A stretch of 45,352 bases of DNA. Source: Paraburkholderia terricola (GTDB lineage Bacteria > Pseudomonadota > Gammaproteobacteria > Burkholderiales > Burkholderiaceae). The stretch lies in NCBI RefSeq assembly GCF_900142195.1, contig NZ_FRAB01000048.1:1-45352 (forward strand), read 5' to 3'. How positions within the stretch are numbered: the stretch's first letter is position 1; every line of letters begins with the position of its first letter. Below the pieces are notes generated by a model. The model was not told the origin of the DNA. It saw only the letters and a program-made list of their open reading frames with translations, and did not search any database. Positions 16,589 through 25,176 of the stretch are shown here, piece by piece. The translations under genes and the position numbers were made by a program.

Positions 16589-17710
16589 ATGGAAAAGCAC
16601 CTGATGACCTCGATCTTGCTCGGAATGGCCGCGTTGACCGGCTGCGGCGGCGGAGATAACGTCAGCGGCCCCACTGTGCCGAAGCTCGTGGCGAATATCG
16701 CCGTGCCGAATGCCTCAAGCCCGTCGTTCAGTTTCGACATCGGCTACGTTGAAGCGGGAACGTACTTTCTCGCCGACCGCAACAACAAGGCAGTGGATGT
16801 CGTCGATACAAAATCGAACACGCTGGTCGCGCAGATCCCCGGACCGTTCACTGGTGCCGGCGCAACGACAAACGAGTCGGGTCCCGACGGAATCGTGGGC
16901 ATCACCGGCACGAGCACGATTTATGTGGGTGACGTCGGCTCTGTCAAAGTGATCGATACCGCTGCGCGAAAGACGGTCAACACCATTGCCATCAACACGT
17001 CCGGATCGCGCGTCGATGAGGGCTGTTACGATCCGGATGATCATCTCGTGATGTATGCGAGCCCTGGAGAATCGCCGCCTTTCGTCACGTTTGTTTCCAC
17101 GTTGACCCAGAAGGTCGTGGTGACACTTCCCTTCAACGGTTCATCCGGGCTCGAAGCATGCACCTATGATCCTGCCTCGAAGAGCTTTCTGATCAACAAC
17201 GATGGGACCACCGCCAATCCCGACGGCGAGCTCGATGTCATCGCCGCCAGTTCCGCAGCAGCGGGAAATCCATCTGTCGGCAAGTCGTTTGCGCTGGGCA
17301 AATGCGCACCGACGGGAATCGTACTCGGGCCGAATAACGACGTGCTCGTTGGATGCGATCCGTCAGCCGGCGATCCCCTCATCACGCTCATTCTGGACCG
17401 CACGAGCGGCGAGATTCGGGCCAGCCTGCCATTTGGCGGTGTGGACCAGGTTGGCTATGATCCGGCGTCCAACCGCTATTTCCTGCCTGCCCGGCACTAC
17501 GTGTCGAGCGGAATTGCTGCCGAGTCGGGCTTCAGTCCGCAGATGGCGGTGATAGATGGCGCGTCACGGCAGTTGCTCTTCAAGATTCCAGTCGGCACAG
17601 GCGCGCATTCTGTCGCCATCGACAGCACGCGTGGACAGGTGTATGTGCCGTTCCAAGGCGGCGCGACCGACTTTCCCAACGGCGGCGTCTCGGTGTTCTC
17701 GACCCGCTAG
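16589..17710 (+). CDS. lipoprotein with beta-propeller (YVTN/NHL-like) repeats
   Basis: The 373-aa protein starts MEKHLMTSILLGMAALTGCG, a lipoprotein signal peptide with lipobox LTGC. The rest is a repeated beta-propeller pattern: NNKAVDVVDTKSNTLVAQIP, STIYVGDVGSVKVIDTAARK and GQVYVPFQGG. Such proteins are usually periplasmic or surface-anchored and act as scaffolds or sensors. The ATG at 16589 follows GGAG; the frame open from 16550 includes no homology. It lies behind the secreted phosphatase-like gene and may work with it, but the 438-bp gap argues for its own promoter. Confidence 0.82.
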   Translation: MEKHLMTSILLGMAALTGCGGGDNVSGPTVPKLVANIAVPNASSPSFSFDIGYVEAGTYFLADRNNKAVDVVDTKSNTLVAQIPGPFTGAGATTNESGPDGIVGITGTSTIYVGDVGSVKVIDTAARKTVNTIAINTSGSRVDEGCYDPDDHLVMYASPGESPPFVTFVSTLTQKVVVTLPFNGSSGLEACTYDPASKSFLINNDGTTANPDGELDVIAASSAAAGNPSVGKSFALGKCAPTGIVLGPNNDVLVGCDPSAGDPLITLILDRTSGEIRASLPFGGVDQVGYDPASNRYFLPARHYVSSGIAAESGFSPQMAVIDGASRQLLFKIPVGTGAHSVAIDSTRGQVYVPFQGGATDFPNGGVSVFSTR

Positions 17711-17762
17711 CCAGTTCCGTTCGAGAGCTTCGACGAATGATTCCAGTGGAGCCACGAACCGT

Positions 17763-17791
17763 CGGATGCGCGTCGAATCGACCCGCATCCG
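17763..17791. terminator. 29-bp near-perfect palindrome between convergent genes
   Basis: CGGATGCG...CGCATCCG arms continue inward as GTCGA-A-TCGAC, with one C/C mismatch. It sits between the ends of the + strand lipoprotein gene (17710) and the - strand transporter gene (17815), where a bidirectional terminator is expected. No T-run is present on either side. Confidence 0.55.
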
Positions 17792-17814
17792 GCGCGACAA
17801 CCAGAGATTGAGAA

Positions 17815-19176
17815 TCATCCAATGTGTGCAAGCACGATCAACGTCAGCGTGACGATAATTGCGCCGCCGATTCGCGTGGCGATCTGAGCGAATGGCATCA
17901 GTTGCATACGATTGGCTGCCGTCAGGATGGCAACGTCGCCCGTGCCGCCCTGACCGCTGTGGCACGCGTTTACGATCGCCGTATCGATCGGGTACATCTT
18001 CAACCGGCGACCCACCAGGAATCCGGTGCCCATCAGGGTTGCCACCGTGGCCACGATGGTCACGATGTTGGCGATGGTGAACGCGGCCATCAGTTTGTCC
18101 CAAGGTGTCATTGCCACGCCGATCGCGAAGAGCAGCGGATAGGTAACCGCAGTCGAGAAGAACTTGTAGACGACGAAAGCCCCCTCCTGAAGTGGCGGAG
18201 ACACTGCCCGGGCGAGTTTGACCAGCACCGCGAGAAACAGCATGGCGACCGGCGCGGGCAGCCCGAACAGGTTCCGGCACATCAGCCCGAGCAGGTATAA
18301 CGTGATCGCGGTAATGCCCGCCGCCGCGATGTGCGTGACGTCCACATGTCCGCGTATTTCCTCCTGCACCGGATCCATTGCGTCTTCCTCGCCAACTTGC
18401 AGCCGCCCTTCGCCGGTGAGATGAGGAAACCGCTTTCCGACCCTGTCCAGCAGGCCGGAGAATACGATCGCCGTGAGACTGCCGAGCATTACCGGCGGCA
18501 GGACCTGCGCAAACAGGTCGCCCTGCGGCAAGTGAAGGATCTCCGAATAGCCGACAGACAACGGGATCGCGCCTTCCCCGACGCCGCCCGCCATGATCGG
18601 TGCCACGATATAAAAGAACGTATGGTGCGCACCGAGTCCGAGCGCCATACCCACGAGCGTGCCGACGATACCGGCCGCGACGGAGCCGAGCGCGAGCGGA
18701 ATGAAGATCTTGATGAAGCCCTGGATCAGTACGCGCCGGTCCATGCTCAGAATGCTGCCCACGATGATCGACGCAATGAACAGGTACAGAAAATTGGTCG
18801 ACTTCGTGAAATCCGTCGTGAGCGTAAGGATCGGTTTGGGCAACAGGTGGTAGTAGCTTAGCGCGGACGGAATGAAGGTCGCGAAAATGGCGGCGGCGCC
18901 GATGTTGCGCACGATTGGCAGGCGCTTGCCGAGCTCGGCGCAGGTGAAGCCGAAGAAGGCCAATACTGCGATGGCCATCGATATCTCGCCGGGCACCTTG
19001 CCGGTGACCGCGAAGCCTGCAATCAGCGCAAGCAGAATCACGTAGACGGGCAGCGGAATGATGCCTATCCGGTATTCCATCAGCTTCCACCAGCCTTCGG
19101 GCCAGAAGCGCGGTTTGACTGCCAGTTGTTGCGCCGGCGGCGGTGCGGGCGGTGAGGTGTGTGAAGTGGCTTGCAC
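17815..19176 (-). CDS. 2-hydroxycarboxylate transporter family protein (CitS-like)
   Basis: This 453-aa inner-membrane carrier has about 11 hydrophobic segments. Two conserved re-entrant-loop motifs sit in the two halves of the protein: AGGVGEGAIPLSVGYSEIL near residue 210 and ACHSGQGGTGDVAILTAA near 410, corresponding to the GGxGG motifs of CitS/CimH/MleP-type carriers. These move citrate, malate or lactate with sodium or protons. The start is GTG at 19176, with GGAG eight bases upstream; the longer frame to 19323 lacks a site. The downstream small membrane gene and the DctB-like sensor kinase lie on the same strand and may sense the same acids. Confidence 0.9.
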   Translation of the reverse strand: MQATSHTSPPAPPPAQQLAVKPRFWPEGWWKLMEYRIGIIPLPVYVILLALIAGFAVTGKVPGEISMAIAVLAFFGFTCAELGKRLPIVRNIGAAAIFATFIPSALSYYHLLPKPILTLTTDFTKSTNFLYLFIASIIVGSILSMDRRVLIQGFIKIFIPLALGSVAAGIVGTLVGMALGLGAHHTFFYIVAPIMAGGVGEGAIPLSVGYSEILHLPQGDLFAQVLPPVMLGSLTAIVFSGLLDRVGKRFPHLTGEGRLQVGEEDAMDPVQEEIRGHVDVTHIAAAGITAITLYLLGLMCRNLFGLPAPVAMLFLAVLVKLARAVSPPLQEGAFVVYKFFSTAVTYPLLFAIGVAMTPWDKLMAAFTIANIVTIVATVATLMGTGFLVGRRLKMYPIDTAIVNACHSGQGGTGDVAILTAANRMQLMPFAQIATRIGGAIIVTLTLIVLAHIG

Positions 19177-19451
19177 GAAGTGTCTCCTCGCGGTTGAAGG
19201 CTGGCGGCTGCGTTGCAGCGAAGCGTCGGAATGCGCTCCCGCCATTCTGTTCAATGGATCCTGGTGGTGGCTTCGGCGCTCAGGCGAAATCGTCGATGGA
19301 TGCGAAATCCATCTGAAGATCACAGCGCATCATGCGCCCTGGTGCAAAGTAATCATCGCAGGGCGTTGCGCCTCTGGGGAAAGACATTCCGCCTTCAGTC
19401 ATCGCTAGATCCCGTGTCAATGAATGATGTAAGCCATCTCGATTTCCTCCT

Positions 19452-19733
19452 TCATGTCCCCCGGCAAAAGAGGATCGCAGCGCCGATGATCCCCGCGAGG
19501 AACACCCAGAAAAGCGTGCTCTCAACCCTTGCGGGACCGAAGAGCCTGATACAAAGAAGCCCGGCACTGCCAACACCGCCGAGAAAGACCAGCAGGTCGC
19601 TACATGTAAGAGCTACCGCACCATCAGGCGGGGAAGCGTATTGCCCGAACGCATACGCCCTCAACATCAGGCCTCCAAGACAGACGCAGATGAGGACCGC
19701 AAATGGCCACCGCTCGATTTCGGTATCTTTCAT
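19452..19733 (-). CDS. small integral membrane protein (93 aa)
   Basis: The protein has three hydrophobic segments (WPFAVLICVCLGGLMLRAYAF, shown in part, then LVFLGGVGSAGLLCIRLF and LFWVFLAGIIGAAILFC) and short polar ends. GGAG stands six bases before the ATG at 19733. I cannot assign a family. It lies between the sensor kinase and the carboxylate transporter, all on the minus strand. Directly after its stop is a strong AGGAGG followed by a 6-codon frame (MAYIIH), which could be a leader or chance. Confidence 0.6.
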   Translation of the reverse strand: MKDTEIERWPFAVLICVCLGGLMLRAYAFGQYASPPDGAVALTCSDLLVFLGGVGSAGLLCIRLFGPARVESTLFWVFLAGIIGAAILFCRGT

Positions 19734-19864
19734 CGCTGTCTCCACACGTCGCGTTGATTGCAGGCCTGCGCCAGGGAGTGATTCCGGCACCGTGGGGGCA
19801 TCGTGGGTAAATGGCATGTCCACTCATTGCTCCCCGCTGCTGCCGTATGGTCGATGAGCTACTG

Positions 19865-20059
19865 TCAACCTGCGGCGTGACGCCGCTCTCCAAGGAGCGG
19901 CGCTTTTCTGGACGATTTGCAATGGATTATAGAAACCGGATGCCTTCTGCCAGCTTTCTGTGCGGCTGCGAAATCGTCGGCGTTAACCCGCAACGCCCGG
20001 TTTTCTGTTCCATCCGGACCGTAAGACACACGATATACAGCCGCGCGTGTACCTTTCAT
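19865..20059 (-). CDS. possible small protein coupled to the sensor kinase gene
   Basis: The 64-codon frame starts with the ATG that overlaps the kinase stop (ATGA) and is preceded by GAGG in the kinase's last codons. The first ~45 residues (MKGTRAAVYRVSYGPDGTEN and on) look like a small basic protein. The last residues are read through a GC-rich hairpin, so the true 3' end is uncertain. No family is recognised. Confidence 0.35.
   Translation of the reverse strand: MKGTRAAVYRVSYGPDGTENRALRVNADDFAAAQKAGRRHPVSIIHCKSSRKAPLLGERRHAAG
19881..19908 (+). terminator. intrinsic-terminator-like hairpin with T-run
   Basis: CGCCGCTC (19881-19888) and GAGCGGCG (19895-19902) form an 8-bp stem followed by cTTTTct on the plus strand. 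A competing stem GCGGC/GCCGC (19872-19886) shares the left arm. No plus-strand gene ends nearby, so it may block antisense transcription into the kinase gene. Confidence 0.5.
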
Positions 20060-21873
20060 TCCTCTTGATCATTGTCTGCCCCCGCCGTCAGCGGAATGCG
20101 TAACGAAATGGCTGTGCCCGTGCCGGGTGCACTGTCGATTGTCATCGACCCGCCGATCAGGCGCGCGCGTTCCCGCATGCCGAGCAGGCCGTACGAATTG
20201 CCGCTGTACGCCGTCGCCGGATCGAAACCGCGGCCATCGTCGCTGACACAGAGGTCGAGTGCCGTCGCGGTGCTGGTCAGCGTGACGTCGGCACGGCTCG
20301 CACCCGCATGACGCAAAACGTTGGTCAGCGAAGCCTGCACAATCCGGAACACCGCGGTTGCGCAGGCCTCAGGCAGCACCGGCTCGCCGCCATTGATGCG
20401 CAACTGGCACGGAATGCCGTTGCGCCGGCCGAAGCCCTCGACCAGCCACTCGAGTGCCGAAACGATCCCGAAGTTCAGCGCCGCCGGCCGCAGATGGTTC
20501 GCGACATTGCGGACCATCCAGATCGTTTTCTCGACGAGTTCGCGCATGTCGTCCGCCTTCTGTTTCGCGTCGGGGTTATCGCCAAGCCGCATCTTCAGCA
20601 GAGCAACGTCCATCTTCAATGCCGTCAGCAACTGGCCCAGTTCGTCGTGAATTTCCAACGCAATGCGCTTGCGTTCTTCTTCCCGGATAGCCTCCATGTG
20701 CGCGGACAGTTCGCGTAACTGCTCGCGCGATTCGACCAACTCCTGCTCCGCGCGCGTGCGTTCCTCGATCTCCTGCTGCATGCTTTCGTTGGCCTGTGTC
20801 AATGCTGCCGTGCGTTGCCGAACCGTGACCTCCAGCCGGTCGTTGGCGCTGCGCAACGCGCCTTGTGCCTTGAGCTTTTCGGTGATCGCACGCCGACGCT
20901 GGATCGCGTAGAGACAGTAGAGTCCCGCGATCAGGAAGCCGCCCGTGACAAACGCGAGCGCGATGAACTGCTGACGCCGCGCTCCGGCGACGTCTAGCAG
21001 GACCATGATCGATTCGTCACCCTGAGGCGCTGGTCGCGTCACTACCAGATAGCGCCTGTCATGGTTGGGGTGGGTCCAATCGGGAAAGCGCGCGAACCAG
21101 GCCATGGAACTCCAGTCGCCAAGACGGCGATGGGGCAGCGCCTGAACCGTGCGGCCCGCGTACTGTCGCGATGCCCGGATCTGGCGCTGCTGCTCCGCCG
21201 TGACGGATCGGAGCGCCATGAATTTCCACCCAGGCACCGTCGAAATGACGATTACGCCATTGCCGTCGACCACCATGGCTGCTTCAGCCGGCGTTCGCCA
21301 TGCAGATTCGAGCGCATCGAGACTGACCTTGACCGCCGTTACGCCGATTGGCACTGTGCCGTCGTGCACCGCGCTCGCGAAATACAGACCGGGTATGCCC
21401 GTATTGGTGCCGATGCCGAAAAACCGGCCCGAGCCGCGTGCCAGCGCGTCCCTGAAATACGGCCGGTACGCTACGTTGGTGCCAATGAAGCTTACCGGCT
21501 GATTCCAGTTACTCGCTGCAATGACCGACCCGTGCAGGTCGATGACGTCCACGGCGACGCTGCCGGCTTCGCGATTCACTGCCTCGAGGTAAGTATTGAC
21601 GGTTTGCAGCAGTTCCGGCGGTGCGGGGGACGCCGCGCTCAACAATGCCCGCACGCTCTCCTGGCGCGCGACGATTGCGGGCATCATCTCGTGCCTGACC
21701 AGTTCGCTCTGCAGATCGGCAGCGTACAGGGCGAGCCGGTGGGCACCGACCTCTGTCAGCGCGTCGATCGCGCGCTCCCACACGAATTCGACGGCGACCG
21801 CTGCGACGCCAAAGTACAGCGCCGCCGCGGCCGACCAGCCCCATAAAGGGATACCTCTCATCTTCATGTGCAC
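20056..21873 (-). CDS. sensor histidine kinase, NarX/DegS type (HisKA_3) with Cache-like periplasmic domain
   Basis: This 605-aa protein has a membrane segment at about residues 10-30 and a periplasmic sensor domain to about residue 300. Its segment AYRPYFRDALARGSGRFFGI is typical of DctB-like C4-dicarboxylate sensors. A second membrane segment lies near 305-325 (FVTGGFLIAGLYCLYAI), followed by a coiled coil. The HisKA_3 dimerisation domain has the phospho-accepting histidine in ALEIHDELGQLLTALK near 410. The HATPase domain has VSDDGRGFDP near 550. GTG at 21873 has GGAG at six bases; ATG at 21867 is the alternative. No NarL-type response regulator is present in the window, so it is an orphan here. 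The neighbouring 2-hydroxycarboxylate carrier hints at an organic-acid ligand. Confidence 0.9.
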   Translation of the reverse strand: MHMKMRGIPLWGWSAAAALYFGVAAVAVEFVWERAIDALTEVGAHRLALYAADLQSELVRHEMMPAIVARQESVRALLSAASPAPPELLQTVNTYLEAVNREAGSVAVDVIDLHGSVIAASNWNQPVSFIGTNVAYRPYFRDALARGSGRFFGIGTNTGIPGLYFASAVHDGTVPIGVTAVKVSLDALESAWRTPAEAAMVVDGNGVIVISTVPGWKFMALRSVTAEQQRQIRASRQYAGRTVQALPHRRLGDWSSMAWFARFPDWTHPNHDRRYLVVTRPAPQGDESIMVLLDVAGARRQQFIALAFVTGGFLIAGLYCLYAIQRRRAITEKLKAQGALRSANDRLEVTVRQRTAALTQANESMQQEIEERTRAEQELVESREQLRELSAHMEAIREEERKRIALEIHDELGQLLTALKMDVALLKMRLGDNPDAKQKADDMRELVEKTIWMVRNVANHLRPAALNFGIVSALEWLVEGFGRRNGIPCQLRINGGEPVLPEACATAVFRIVQASLTNVLRHAGASRADVTLTSTATALDLCVSDDGRGFDPATAYSGNSYGLLGMRERARLIGGSMTIDSAPGTGTAISLRIPLTAGADNDQEE

Positions 21874-22082
21874 GTTCGACTCCGGGTGCCCTCAAGGACC
21901 GGACTGTTACATACATACGCGACTTGCCGCCATCCCGAAGTATGCTGGCTTGCTGCCGGATCGGACCGATCCTCGATGAGAACGCCTGCGTGCGTTCCCC
22001 CGGCACCACGCGAGCATCGCCGGAGAACAGGCAACGTTCACCGACGGCCCTCGAGAACTGTGTGCGTATATGCACGGAGAAG

Positions 22083-23462
22083 TCAACCCGGCTTCGGCGT
22101 GGCTCGACCCTCGTTCAACGGCACGATAACGCAGACACACAGCCCTGAACGTAACGTTTCATCGGAAAACCCAAGCCGAATTTCTGCGCCAATCCGATCC
22201 GATATTGCCTTGACGATGGAAAGGCCCAGACCAGAACCGACCTGCCCGCTTCCGAGAGAGCGATAAAACGGGTCGAACACCCGCTCCCGTTCGCTGACTT
22301 GAATGCCTGGCCCCGAGTCCCGGATTCTCAATGTTGCGCGGCCTTCCGCTGTGGCAACAGACAGGTCTACCCTTCCATCGTGGGGGGTATAACGGATGGC
22401 GTTATCGACCAGGTTCCTGACCAGGGCCATCATGTCAAGTTCACTGCACCACACTTCAGCGTCCTGGACTCCCTCGACGCCGATGTCGATGCGCCTGGCC
22501 TCGGCGAGAGGCATGAGGTCTTCCAGCACACGGCGGTAGATGCTCTGAATGGACACCAGCGAGTTCGGCGACTCCGAAGCGGATTGCGCCCTTGCCAACG
22601 CAAGGAGTTGATCCAGCAAACTCCTGCCACGCTCAATGCCCCGCCGCAATGCGGTCAATCGCTCACGCGCCTGGCTGGACATGTCCGCTTCCGCCAACCG
22701 TTCGGCTTGCAGCGACAGGGCCGTCAACGGCGAGCGCAGTTCATGGGCCGCGTCGGCGACAAAACGGCGCTGGCTGTCCATCGAGGTAGAAACGCGTGCC
22801 AGTAGCCGATTGATTGCCACCACAAACGGGCGCACTTCGGCGGGCAGGTGGCTGTCTTCAATGGGGTGCAGTTCCTGCTCGGAACGCTGGTCGATTTCCC
22901 TGGAAAGCACGGCAATGGGCCGGAACATCTTGCGCACCATGTCGGCAACGATCAGCAACAGAACCGGGACGAGAATCAGGAAGGGCATCACGGTACGCAA
23001 CGCACCGTCGCGCGCAATTTCGTTGCGGAAGCCAGACTCCTGGGCCACCGCAATGCGCTCGCCAGCCGCAGTTGTGCTGACCAGCACGCGGAAGGTCTCG
23101 CCATTGACATCCAGCGTATGCAGGCCATCAGTCAGCGTTGTGGGAAGGGGCAGCAGTCCGCCGTTGTCAACGCTCACCATTGATGAATTGCCATCACCAA
23201 GGCGCTGGACGATCACACGGGATTCTTCATTGCTATCTTCGCGACGGACATCGGCGCCCGGCAGAATGGGCGACAGATGCTGCCGTTCCGTCAACTGTGC
23301 CACCTGTCGCAGTACGTCGTCTTGCAACCCGTGTGCTTCATCGAAAGCGGACAGGAACGAGAACACGCCTGCCGCGACGGCAACGATCAGAATTACCAAC
23401 GACAGGGTCAGGGACAGCTTGATCTGAATCGATTCGTTCAGCCGCCTTTTGAAACCATCCAT
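22083..23462 (-). CDS. QseC-like sensor histidine kinase
   Basis: This 459-aa kinase has membrane segments near residues 14-34 (LSLTLSLVILIVAVAAGVFS) and 160-180. The periplasmic region between them is about 130 aa. A HAMP-like linker is followed by the H-box FVADAAHELRSPLTALSLQ and then the ATPase N, G1 and G2 boxes (NLVDNAIRYTPHDG, RDSGPGIQ, GSGLGLSIVKAI). The start at 23462 lies 25 bp inside the end of the response regulator gene, so the pair is translationally coupled. The family includes QseC and PmrB; which ligand is sensed cannot be told. With the PepSY, PAP2 and COG4705 genes upstream it forms a membrane-related operon. Confidence 0.9.
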   Translation of the reverse strand: MDGFKRRLNESIQIKLSLTLSLVILIVAVAAGVFSFLSAFDEAHGLQDDVLRQVAQLTERQHLSPILPGADVRREDSNEESRVIVQRLGDGNSSMVSVDNGGLLPLPTTLTDGLHTLDVNGETFRVLVSTTAAGERIAVAQESGFRNEIARDGALRTVMPFLILVPVLLLIVADMVRKMFRPIAVLSREIDQRSEQELHPIEDSHLPAEVRPFVVAINRLLARVSTSMDSQRRFVADAAHELRSPLTALSLQAERLAEADMSSQARERLTALRRGIERGRSLLDQLLALARAQSASESPNSLVSIQSIYRRVLEDLMPLAEARRIDIGVEGVQDAEVWCSELDMMALVRNLVDNAIRYTPHDGRVDLSVATAEGRATLRIRDSGPGIQVSERERVFDPFYRSLGSGQVGSGLGLSIVKAISDRIGAEIRLGFSDETLRSGLCVCVIVPLNEGRATPKPG

Positions 23463-24103
23463 CCCACGCCCCTGATGTTCTTGATGATCTCGCTGCCCAG
23501 CTTGCGCCGCAAAGCGTGGATCAGGTACTCGACAGCATTGCTCTCGACCTCCTCGCCCCATCCGTAGATGCGATCCTCCAGCTCGCGGCGAGACAGGATG
23601 GCGCCGGGTCGAACCAGCAAGGCTTGCAGCAGCGAGAACTCGCGGTTTGACAGTTGCACGGGCGAACCGTCGGTGACGCTGGCCTCTCTGGTGACGGGAT
23701 CGAGCGATACCGCGCCGTTGCTGAGAACGGGCGCAGCATTGCCAGCCTTGCGACGCAGCACGGCGCGCATACGCGCTAGCAATTCCGCCATCTCGAACGG
23801 CTTGAGCACGTAATCGTCGGCTCCGCCATCCAGACCACGCAGACGGTCATCGAGACCATCGCGCGCCGTAATGATCACCAGGGGAACCGGATTGTCGTTG
23901 CCACGAATGCTGGAGAGCACGTCCAGCCCGTCCTTGCCAGGCAGACCAAGGTCGAGCAGCACAAGGTCATAGTGCTGGCAACCCAGCGTCGTCAGCGCGC
24001 TCTGTCCGCTTTTTACCCAGTCCGTCGCATAGGACGCATCCTTCAGCGCGCTCTGGATCGCTTCGCCGATCATGGGGTCGTCCTCGACGAGCAACACCCG
24101 CAT
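23438..24103 (-). CDS. OmpR/PhoB-family response regulator, QseB-like
   Basis: This 221-aa regulator has a receiver domain with acidic residues near 8-9, phospho-acceptor D51 (LVLLDLGLPGKDG) and K in VLKPFEMAEL. A winged-helix output domain follows (SNREFSLLQALLVRPGAI, then ESNAVEYLIHALRRKLG). GGAGG is four bases before ATG 24103. It overlaps the cognate kinase gene and follows the COG4705 gene by 25 bp. QseB/PmrA-type regulators often control their own operon, and the genes upstream on the same strand are likely partners or targets. Confidence 0.92.
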   Translation of the reverse strand: MRVLLVEDDPMIGEAIQSALKDASYATDWVKSGQSALTTLGCQHYDLVLLDLGLPGKDGLDVLSSIRGNDNPVPLVIITARDGLDDRLRGLDGGADDYVLKPFEMAELLARMRAVLRRKAGNAAPVLSNGAVSLDPVTREASVTDGSPVQLSNREFSLLQALLVRPGAILSRRELEDRIYGWGEEVESNAVEYLIHALRRKLGSEIIKNIRGVGWMVSKGG

Positions 24104-24128
24104 TTCCCCTCCGTTCACTTTTCGTTGT

Positions 24129-24887
24129 TCAATGCGCAGCTTTGGCTGCCCGTTGCCGGAACAGCAGGATACCGGTCAGCATGAAGGCAAGAAGCGCGGC
24201 GGATGCCGAATACCGGTTCAGTGCCAAACCTCCCGCGTTCAGCGGCTTGTCCAGCAAGTCACCGACCACGGCACCCAGTGGGCGGGTCAGGATGAAGGCG
24301 GCCCAGAACAGCAGCGTTCGGGACACACGAGTCCAGTAATAGGCTGTCGCAATCATGGCGAGCAGTCCGCCGAACACGATTGCCGCGCCGGCATAGTGCA
24401 GGCCGGCTGTGTCGGCGGTCCAGTCGCCCAGCGCGGTTCCCAATGTCTGGGAGAACATGATCGTCACCCAGTAGAAAGCTTCCGCCCTGGGCGAACTGAC
24501 GGTACTCACCGATACCGAGCCAAGGGTGCGATGCCAGAGGAGCAGTGAGCCGAGCAGCAAGGCGAGCAGCAGGCTCGAACCGCCAAGGTATCCGATTCCC
24601 AGCGAGCGATCGGCAAAATCAGCGAGCGTCGTGCCGACCGTAGTGGTCGCGATGATGGTGACCCAGTAAAGGAAGGGATGAAACTCCCTGGCCTTGATCT
24701 GCCAGATCACAGCGGCGACGAAGATTGCCGCGAAGATAACGGTACCGAGCAGATAGCCAAGGTTCATGGACATCGAGACGGCATCGCCGCCGGTTTCGCC
24801 AAGCGTGGTGGCGGCAACCTTGATGAGCCAGAAGCCCAGCGTGACTTCGGGGACTTTGGTTAGAGCCTGTTCTGTTGAAGTTTTCAT
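24129..24887 (-). CDS. COG4705-type integral membrane protein
   Basis: The 252-aa protein has about eight hydrophobic segments and a fourfold internal motif: TLGETGGDAVSM, TTVGTTLADFADR, TLGTALGDWTAD and PLGAVVGDLLDKP. Each motif has a small-residue turn with an acidic residue at a membrane edge. This repeat marks the uncharacterised COG4705 membrane-anchored family, whose members often lie beside two-component systems. The ATG at 24887 is chosen from family start (KVPEVTLGFWLIK follows); no good ribosome-binding site precedes it. It is cotranscribed with qseB-like (25-bp gap). A transport role is a guess from the acid-bearing repeats. Confidence 0.8.
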   Translation of the reverse strand: MKTSTEQALTKVPEVTLGFWLIKVAATTLGETGGDAVSMSMNLGYLLGTVIFAAIFVAAVIWQIKAREFHPFLYWVTIIATTTVGTTLADFADRSLGIGYLGGSSLLLALLLGSLLLWHRTLGSVSVSTVSSPRAEAFYWVTIMFSQTLGTALGDWTADTAGLHYAGAAIVFGGLLAMIATAYYWTRVSRTLLFWAAFILTRPLGAVVGDLLDKPLNAGGLALNRYSASAALLAFMLTGILLFRQRAAKAAH

Positions 24888-24922
24888 GGAGCATATTCGT
24901 GGATTACACGTTGTTCTGAAGC

Positions 24923-24941
24923 CTGTTGAAAGTTTCAACAG
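24923..24941. promoter_or_regulatory. perfect 19-bp palindrome upstream of COG4705 gene
   Basis: CTGTTGAAA-g-TTTCAACAG is a perfect 9-1-9 palindrome 36 bp before the ATG at 24887, where a dimeric repressor or activator could bind. No matching second copy was noticed in the window. Confidence 0.5.
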
Positions 24942-25176
24942 CGCGATCATGCGTTACCGGACTGACTCGGTGCATCGGCGCGCGGTCGATGGCCTTGTCG
25001 GGAACGTGCAATTCATCGTCAGAGCGAGGGCTCAGTTCCTCCCCGGTCGAATCCCATATGACGTCCAGATTCCGGCTTCGGGTCCTCGGCGGACTTTGAG
25101 CAGCCAGTTTTTCCGCAAAGTGAAGAAGGCATTCGACAAGCCTAACCAGGCCGACTTAGCTCAGTCATAGGCTGCT

